Assembly: GCA_017654935.2 (NCBI GenBank)
Contig: CM065699.1
Coordinates: forward strand, 245,514 to 309,513
DNA: 64,000 bases
From: Phymorhynchus buccinoides
Taxonomy: Eukaryota > Mollusca > Gastropoda > Neogastropoda > Raphitomidae
Reading direction: 5' to 3'
Part shown: positions 58,084 to 64,000 of the stretch, in pieces
Layout: every line of letters starts with the position of its first letter
Position numbering within the stretch: position 1 is the stretch's first letter
Notes under the pieces: generated by a model
What the model was told of the DNA's origin: nothing
The model's input: only the letters and a program-made list of their open reading frames with translations
Database searches by the model: none
Position numbers and translations under genes: made by a program

Positions 58084-59847
58084 CTACAACAAACGATGGG
58101 TCGCAGTGATTACACTCAGCCTCTTGCCCATGATTTCCGGCAAAGCGTTACCCATAGTTCCCAGCTTACTGTCTGCCATTTTGTCCACTCGCGGGAACAA
58201 CTCCTTCCTGTCGATTAGCTCCCCTGGGGCTGGCGGCTCCGCGGCGGGCTGTAAGATGCTGCCCCCTACAGTGTATCTCATCGTCCCTCCCCTCCCCCCT
58301 CCCTCCATCATCCCTGCCCTTCCCGCACCCTCTTTCTGCGTGAGCCTGGGCTTGCTACCACCCCCAAGGTCAGAATGGAGTGGCCCACCCCTCACTTTGT
58401 CCATGTCAGAATGGAGGGGTCCATTCCTCATGTCGGAGTGGAGCGGCACGTTTCTCATCTTCTCGATGTCAAAGTTCGTCATGGCGATGGCGGACCGCGC
58501 GGTGGTGATGCCGCTAGAGTCGTGGTCCTTGGGGGGGAGGGGCGGGGGGTGGGAGGTGGAGGTGGCGCAGGACAGAATGATCATCAGATCCTCTTCCTCC
58601 ACCCTGTCAGGGGAGATCACCCTGTCGGTCACCGACGTCTTCTCCATCTGGCGCTGTTTGGGGGTCAGCTTTTCCAGGGGCCTCAGGGGCACGTCGGGTT
58701 TGCACATGATGGGGATCACGGTGAACAGGTCCTCGCCAAAGTCACTGCCGTGCTGCCGCGGGTTCTGGATGGTGGGCTTCATGGAGTCTGGCACGCTGTG
58801 CTGTTTAGCGTGCTGCGAGAAGAGTTTACCAGTGTCTGTCGCACCATGCTTGGAGTGCTGCGGAATCAGTCTGCCGGTGTCTGAGGCGCGCACCTCCCTC
58901 AGCTTCCTGGTTAGCTGTGTCAGGGAGTGGTGGGGCACCGCCGATGACTCCCCTGAGGGCTTCTTGCTGCCCATGGTGGGGGTCTGCAGCTCCTTCTCCA
59001 GGGCATTTAGCTTGGTGTTGAACTTCTCCATGAACAGGTCGCTGGCTGATTTGATCAACTGCTGGTGGGGACGTTTGTAGACGGGGGTCTCTGGCACGTA
59101 CTGCTCCGTGTCGGACTGCACCAGCCCTGCACTGTCTTGAGTTGTCTCTGCAGTGCGCGCACTGTCCTCCCCGTTACTCCTGAAGCGGTATTCCAGGTCT
59201 CTCTTGAGGGTCTTCTGGGCGTGGCGCATCTCAGGGGTTACCCGGGACAGCTTCTCGGACCGTGTCCTCCTGAGGATGGTGGATTCCCTGTTGTCTCTGG
59301 AGGACTTGTGGGTGCGGTAGTAGCCGTTGTTGGGAACGTAGCGGTACGTCAGCGGCTCCACGTTGCCCTTCCAGGAGGGGCAAAGGTCATAAGCAGCATC
59401 ATCCACACAGTGCACTCCGCTGCGCCCCACACTCTTTTTCACGCTGCAATGTGGGCGGGTTCCTGCATTAGGAGGGGCGATGTACTTGGGGTAGGGCACC
59501 ACACAACCCCAGCCGGACGCCGCCTCACTCCAGTCGTCCCAGATGGCACTCTCGAAGACGAGGATGTCGTCCAGGGAGCACTGCTCACTGTTGTCCAGGA
59601 GCCGCTCCGTCAGGCTCTGGCTCACTCGCGTGGAGAAGTGGGAGGGAGCAGAGCGAGCAGAGCGGCTTGACAGCTGTTTGCCCGCCGGCTCTGTGAAGCT
59701 GGAGTCCGTCTCCCCTCCCGAGTCATGGCTGAGCTGCTTGCCCAAGCTGCTCTCGAGTGCTAGTGAGCGGGGCGTTGTGGAGTAGCTTTCAAATTTCAAG
59801 GTGTCTGTGGTGTAAGATGGCATCCTATTCCTAGCTACATCTGTCAT
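58084..59847 (-). CDS. Uncharacterised low-complexity protein, 587 aa
   Basis: One uninterrupted minus-strand frame, much more GC-rich than its surroundings, and the only long non-repetitive frame in the window. The first in-frame ATG is at 59847 (GAGGGGATGACAG); a second is at 59823. The frame stays open upstream to 59922 without another ATG, and CTTCAG at 59880-59875 could be a splice acceptor, so 59847 may be an internal Met of a downstream exon. No signal peptide or membrane segment. Visible features (ATG numbering): GKQLS twice (36, 56), a Trp-rich WDDWSEAASGWGCVVPYP (103-119), a basic central part (about 178-225), a paired motif DTG(R/K)L(I/F)(P/S)QH(S/A)K (323, 338), the proline motif PPPLPPK typical of SH3 ligands (434-440), three PLHSD repeats (468, 477, 489) and a Gly-rich stretch (494-522). 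Family not recognised. It is probably a cytosolic, largely disordered scaffold-type protein (inference). An opposite-strand frame of 353 codons is its shadow. Confidence 0.72.
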   Translation of the reverse strand: MTDVARNRMPSYTTDTLKFESYSTTPRSLALESSLGKQLSHDSGGETDSSFTEPAGKQLSSRSARSAPSHFSTRVSQSLTERLLDNSEQCSLDDILVFESAIWDDWSEAASGWGCVVPYPKYIAPPNAGTRPHCSVKKSVGRSGVHCVDDAAYDLCPSWKGNVEPLTYRYVPNNGYYRTHKSSRDNRESTILRRTRSEKLSRVTPEMRHAQKTLKRDLEYRFRSNGEDSARTAETTQDSAGLVQSDTEQYVPETPVYKRPHQQLIKSASDLFMEKFNTKLNALEKELQTPTMGSKKPSGESSAVPHHSLTQLTRKLREVRASDTGRLIPQHSKHGATDTGKLFSQHAKQHSVPDSMKPTIQNPRQHGSDFGEDLFTVIPIMCKPDVPLRPLEKLTPKQRQMEKTSVTDRVISPDRVEEEDLMIILSCATSTSHPPPLPPKDHDSSGITTARSAIAMTNFDIEKMRNVPLHSDMRNGPLHSDMDKVRGGPLHSDLGGGSKPRLTQKEGAGRAGMMEGGGRGGTMRYTVGGSILQPAAEPPAPGELIDRKELFPRVDKMADSKLGTMGNALPEIMGKRLSVITATHRLL

Positions 59848-59924
59848 CCCCTCAACAACTAACACTTCGATCAACTGAAGACCAGTATAACGTACGAATT
59901 GCTTGAGTTCATTGCTGTTAAGTC

Positions 59925-60690
59925 ACTTGATCATCATGTTGAATTAAGAAAAAGCTCAATTAAATTCTAACACTGACTGCTAACTACTAGTTTGACACAT
60001 GTTGTACAGTAAAACTACATGTAAAATGAAGTAATTTCGTAAAACTAAGTCTTGTGACCACGAAATGTTAGTCTATTTTTCACCACACCATCCTAGTTCC
60101 AGGCATACACTCCCATTTTCAGTTCACTCCCTGCTCCACAAAACAAAATGAACACCGACATGGTACCGTTTTCTAACATTGGTAACACCTGCACCAGTTT
60201 CACAATGCAGGACGTTGTTCAAACAAAAACTCGACTGCTCCAGAAATGTCGTCTGCTACATCTGCTGGCCAAATCACCCATAACAGGTTTTCAAACACAC
60301 ATGTATGCAACAAAAAAAGGTCCTTCAACAGTGGGACAGAATTCGATGACACTGAATCACTAATTAAAGCACAGCCAGCAGGAGATGACACACCAGTGAA
60401 CCGTCATTTCCCCCGTTGTTTTTGTTCGATCTTTCAGGCACTCAGCTGCCTGCGCTTGCTCTCTCCATGGGCAACTAGTCTCGTCTGGGTCACGAGACCG
60501 TGGTTTCGTATTTCAAAACGCGGCTAAAATCGAATCAAGATACACAAATTAATTATTTCTTGTCCTTTTTATACTCAAACCAAAGGTAGATTTTCCACAT
60601 TGATTTTTCAACACGTTTTCTTGGATGCATGTGCGGTCAAATACTTTAGTTTCGAATATCGAAAGTAGAAAGCTTCTACCAGGAACTCTT
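59925..60690. other. Region upstream of the 587-aa gene; no gene recognised
   Basis: Unique sequence that would hold the promoter or upstream exons of the minus-strand gene. No TATA box or further exon could be supported. Short frames in 60148-60530 on both strands overlap each other and lack family features. Confidence 0.4.
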
Positions 60691-60696
60691 TTTGTC

Positions 60697-61398
60697 CACT
60701 AGGCCTGACAACCATCGAGTGGAACAGACTGCCCGACGAGCTTGCCATCAGCTGGGCAGCTCAGAAAGGCTGTGTCAGATGCCTGGCACAGCCCTCACAC
60801 CAACTAAAGACACTTTTCTAATACTATATAAATCTTTTGTAAGGCCACATCTGGAATATGCTAATGCTATATGGTGTCCTTTTTTGAAAAGGCAGTCTAA
60901 TCAAATAGAAAAAGTTCAAAGACGGGCCACAAAACTGCTAAAAGAATGTAAAAACATGTCATATATTGAAAGGCTAAGACTTACACTCTCTTAAGGGTAG
61001 GAGGTTGAGAGGCAGCCTTATACAAACTTATAAGATCTTCCATGGTATTGATGACATCAATTTTGAAACTTTCTTTTCTGTTCCACAATTTAACATCACG
61101 AGAAAGTCAGAAGGCAAAATCTTTATTAGATATTGTCAAAGTAATAGTCTAGAAGAAAATTTTCATTTTCTTATAGAGTTGCTGTTCATTGGAATGAACT
61201 AAGTACTAACATCAAGTTTGCAACTAATATTAACACCTTTAAAAATCTTTTGGATTCCAGTCAGAAATTTCAGTCTTTTTAATGATTTTGACTGATTGTC
61301 TTTCAAAAACTTGCTCAGACCCAAAATAATTTTTGCAACATCATTGCCAAAGAGGGGACGTTATATAGGCCGCGAGGCCTAGGCTTGAGAGCCTGTCC

Positions 61399-61480
<82 letters not shown>
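60697..61480 (+). mobile_element. LINE fragments ending in an (ACT)n tail
   Basis: Two LINE pieces abut. 60700-60790 reads GLTTIEWNRLPDELAIS, a C-terminal LINE motif. From about 60797 a second piece reads TPTKDTFLILYKSFVRPHL and EYANAIWCPFLKR, IEKVQRRATKLL and, after a shift near 60995, GSLIQTYKIFHGIDD. This is the post-catalytic part of an L2/CR1-type reverse transcriptase. A 3' UTR (GGCCGCGAGGCCTAGGCTTG) and a 27-unit (ACT)n tail (61400-61480) complete it. 5'-truncated and decayed. Confidence 0.8.
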
Positions 61481-61535
61481 CCCTCCCCTTCCCCTCTCCC
61501 TTCCCCTCCCGTCATCACCGACAGTCTAACCTATA

Positions 61536-62845
61536 TTGTATATATATAATTTATGTATTAGTAAAAATTACTTTCCAGCTCAACTTAAAAACGCTAAGAT
61601 TATCCCACTTCACAAATCTGGTGATGAGAACGAACCTTCTAATGAGGCTTTATACTACTCCTTGCCGACACGAAAGGGCGATACTTTTAGGCCCGAACTG
61701 CCGATGCCCCCTGGTGACGAGTCAGGAGCAGATAATTTTCTGTGGCTATATACTACTAGTTCCTGACGAGCAAGGGCGATAATCTTAAGTAGGGGGCGTT
61801 CGCATCTCAGGTCAAGAGACAGGGGCAGAGGATTTTCGGCATAAAGCCTCATTATAGACCTATATCCATACTGTCAGTTTTGTCAAAACCCTTAGAAAAA
61901 CACATCCAAAAACACCTATCTCATCACTTAGAAAAGTATGATCTCCTACATCCAAGCCAATCAGGGTTTAGGAAACAACACTCATGCCACACAGCTCTAG
62001 TTAACATGGTTGATACATAGCTAGGAAATATTAAGAACAATCAGTATACTGGAATTGTCTTTGCTGACTTTGCAAAAGCATTTGATGTAATCAATCACTC
62101 ACTACTTATGAAGGAACTACGTGTTTACAATATAGGTGATCAAGTGTGCCAACTGCTTGAGTCATTTTTATCAAACAGACAACAACAAGTATGCACTGGT
62201 CTTCACCAGTCTTCTTCTCTCCCAAACAACTATGGTGTTCCACAAGGTTCAGTTTTGGGCCCATTGTTGTTTTTATTATATATCAATGATTTACCTTTGC
62301 TTGTTAAAGACAATTGCAATCTCTTTGCGGATGATAGTTCAGTCGAATCCGCTCATCCTTCATTACACGTTTTGTCATCTAACATCCAAGAAAATGTAAA
62401 TCAACTGGCCAGATGGGCTGAACTAAATCACATGTGTCTGAACCCAAACAAAACTAAGTATATGTGTTTGACAACCAGACAGAAACGCCAAAATCTGTCA
62501 TCTACTTCATTCCCAATTCACATCTCGGGACAAACAATCGAGGAATCCAGTTCACACAAGGCCCTAGGCATAACGATTGATAACAAATTATCTTGGTCAG
62601 AACACATAGACATATTAAATAAGAAGGTATCTCAAAGAATATTTCAACTATCAAAAATAAAACATTTCCTCAATCTCAATGCCAGGAAGCAGTTCTATTA
62701 TGCACATATAAATACACTTATCAGCTATTCCTCTACTTTGTGGGACTCAGCAAGTGCAAATGTTCTAAAAACCTCTCGTTAGACTGCATAAACGAGCTGT
62801 TAAATTGGTGTTGCTCAAATCAACTTCTCTTACGAACAATGAAGC
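61536..62845 (+). pseudogene. LINE reverse transcriptase (jockey/CR1/L2-type), disrupted
   Basis: Enters the domain at NYFPAQLKNAKIIPLHKSGD, is cut by a 207-bp insertion (61644-61850), then continues with YRPISILSVLSKPLEKH, SQSGFRKQHSCHTAL, FADFAKAFDVINH (first catalytic Asp, near 62080), GVPQGSVLGPLLFLLYIND (62235-62293), LFADDSS (catalytic Asp-Asp, near 62330) and KALGITIDNKLSW (near 62570). Defects are an in-frame TAG near 62020 (after NMVDT) and a frameshift near 62770, after which RLHKRAVKLVLLKSTSL continues to about 62830. Catalytic residues are intact, the endonuclease is absent, and the 3' end is replaced by the 66-bp array. Confidence 0.9.
61644..61850. mobile_element. 207-bp MITE-like insertion in the LINE
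   Basis: Perfect 10-bp inverted ends GAGGCTTTAT ... ATAAAGCCTC, flanked on both sides by AT (61642-61643 and 61851-61852). Removing the element and one AT restores the frame across P-S-N-Y-R-P-I-S, the conserved start of LINE reverse-transcriptase domains, which confirms both ends. Inside, TATACTACT plus an AAGGGCGATA segment occurs twice. No coding capacity; superfamily not assigned. Confidence 0.82.
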
Positions 62846-63625
62846 CTCACTAGGTGTCCAGCAGGGAGAGAAGTGGGGCCCTGTGACATCATCCCTCCGG
62901 CCGGTGGAAGCCCCACTAGGTGTTCAACAGGGAGCGAAGTAGGGCCCTGTGACATCCCTCTGGTCAGTGGAAGCCCCACTAGGTGTCCAGCAGGGAGAGA
63001 AGTGGGGCCCTGTGACACCATCCCCCCGGTCAGTGGAAGCCCCACTAGGTGTCCAGCAGGGAGAGAAGTAGGGCCCTGTGACATCATCCCTCTGGTCAGT
63101 GGAAGCCCCACTAGGTGTCCAGCAGGGAGAGAAGTAGGGCCCTGTGACATCATCCCTCTGGTCAGTGGAAGCCCCACTAGGTGTCCAGCAGAAGTGGGGC
63201 CCTGTGACACCATCCCCCCGGTCAGTGGAAGCCCCACTAGGTGTCCAGCAGGGAGAGAAGTAGGGCCCTGTGACATCATCCCTCTGGTCAGTGGAAGCCC
63301 CACTAGGTGTCCAGCAGAAGTAGGGCCCTGTGACATCCCTCTGGTCAGTGGAAGCCCCACTAGGTGTCCAGCAGAAGTAGGGCCCTGTGACATCCCTCCG
63401 GCCAGTGGAAGCCCCACTAGGTGTCCAGCAGGGAGAGAAGTAGGGCCCTGTGACATCATCCCTCCGGTCAGTGGAAGCCCCACTAGGTGTCCAGCAGGGA
63501 GAGAAGTAGGGCCCTGTGACATCATCCCTCCGGTCAGTGGAAGCCCCACTAGGTGTCCAGCAGAAGTAGGGCCCTGTGACATCATCCCTCCGGTCAGTGG
63601 AAGCCCCACTAGGTGTCCAGCGTCT
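62846..63625. repeat. 66-bp tandem repeat with 51- and 57-bp variants, about 13 copies
   Basis: Unit GTGTCCAGCAGGGAGAGAAG, TAGGGCCCTGTGACATCATC, CCTCTGGTCAGTGGAAGCCC, CACTAG. Variants lack GGGAGAGA-type (9 bp) or CATC-type (6 bp) segments. All lengths are multiples of three, which keeps frames open on both strands (254 and 291 codons), so coding is not implied. Confidence 0.96.
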
Positions 63626-63639
63626 TCTTCAGGGTGAAG

Positions 63640-63865
63640 AATGAAAGGGCTGAAAGAACAAGACAACCGATGTCGCAGGGATAGGTCTCCCGCCATAAGA
63701 TGCACGCACAGCAGAGGAGTAGAAGAGTGGAGTGGAGGTAGGTAGGGGGAGAAGAAGTAAAGAACATCCCAACCGATGTTGCAGGGATAAGTCTCCCGCC
63801 ATAAGATGCACAGCAGAGGAGTAGAAGAGTGGAGTGGAAGTAGGTGGGGGTAGAAAAAAAAGAAG
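63640..63865. repeat. ~110-bp direct duplication
   Basis: AACCGATGT(C/T)GCAGGGATA, TCTCCCGCCATAAGATGCAC and GAGTAGAAGAGTGGAGTGGA occur twice, ~110 bp apart. It is followed by ~135 bp of unique AT-rich sequence to the window end (63866-64000), which contains AATAAAG near 63909 but no recognised gene. Confidence 0.9.
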
Positions 63866-64000
63866 TAAAGACAAGAGTTGGTGAGTCAATACTGTAGGTA
63901 TACTTCTAAATAAAGTTTCTCACAAACTGTTGAAATGTTTAAATTAAGTGTGTGTTATTTAAATATAATTTTTTGTTCAGTGAAACACCGGACACCCTTT

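Noticed and set aside
58019..59080. 353-codon plus-strand frame
   Set aside because: It is antisense to the GC-rich 587-aa gene, has no supporting motifs and lacks the low-complexity features seen in the true frame.
62830..63705. Open frames on both strands over the 66-bp array
   Set aside because: All unit variants are multiples of three long; both strands being open is an effect of the repeat.

Overview
The window is animal (metazoan) DNA, most probably from a marine gastropod mollusc. The taxon is an inference from three things: the repeat classes (degraded jockey/CR1/L2-type LINEs, a tRNA-derived SINE with a body of gastropod type, a MULE), vertebrate/mollusc-type TTAGGG telomere-like motifs, and intron-style splice acceptors. 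There is no operon structure, ribosomal RNA or prokaryotic gene organisation.

By my hand tally a little over half of the 64 kb is tandem repeat: about 30 separate arrays with periods of roughly 17 to 131 bp. The largest are a 57-bp array (3.6-9.3 kb, split by a LINE tail), a 50-bp array (12.0-14.6 kb), an 82-bp array (14.8-15.7 kb), a 131-bp array (15.9-17.9 kb), a 54/31/71-bp relay of arrays (17.9-19.3 kb), a 47-bp array (19.5-20.9 kb), a 44-bp array (21.1-26.05 kb), a 72/63-bp pair (32.3-34.4 kb), a 48-bp array (50.4-52.5 kb) and a 27/17-bp array (53.1-54.6 kb). Long open frames over these arrays arise because the period is a multiple of three; I do not call them genes.

Host coding content is small. 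(1) Two paralogous last exons of a Gly/Met/Ser/Phe-rich protein lie at 1-147 (cut by the window edge) and 10986-11128. The second is preceded by eight further tandem copies of its own splice acceptor and exon start. (2) One convincing long open frame on the minus strand, 58084-59847, encodes an unrecognised 587-residue, low-complexity, probably cytoplasmic protein, with an AATAAA signal about 20 nt after its stop.

Mobile elements: a 1,251-bp MULE (733-1983) with ~105-bp TIRs and a 9-bp target duplication inside a minisatellite; LINE reverse-transcriptase fragments at 5.5-6.3, 29.2-30.1, 31.0-31.4 (minus), 38.5-39.9 (minus), 41.0-41.9 (minus), 56.4-56.6 (minus), 60.7-61.5 and 61.5-62.8 kb, the last split by a 207-bp MITE-like insertion; a SINE at 42.1-42.4 kb; two candidate Penelope-like terminal-repeat families at 34.5-37.8 and 49.5-49.9 kb; and several foldback or palindromic elements (44.1, 52.85-53.09 and 55.96-56.11 kb).

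I found no new defence or metabolic system. The most unusual features are the reiterated acceptor-plus-exon array, the recurrence of splice-acceptor-like motifs inside several unrelated arrays, and neighbouring arrays that share a core motif as if each was seeded from the previous one. All coordinates of repeat arrays and degraded elements are by eye and good to about ±10-30 bp.
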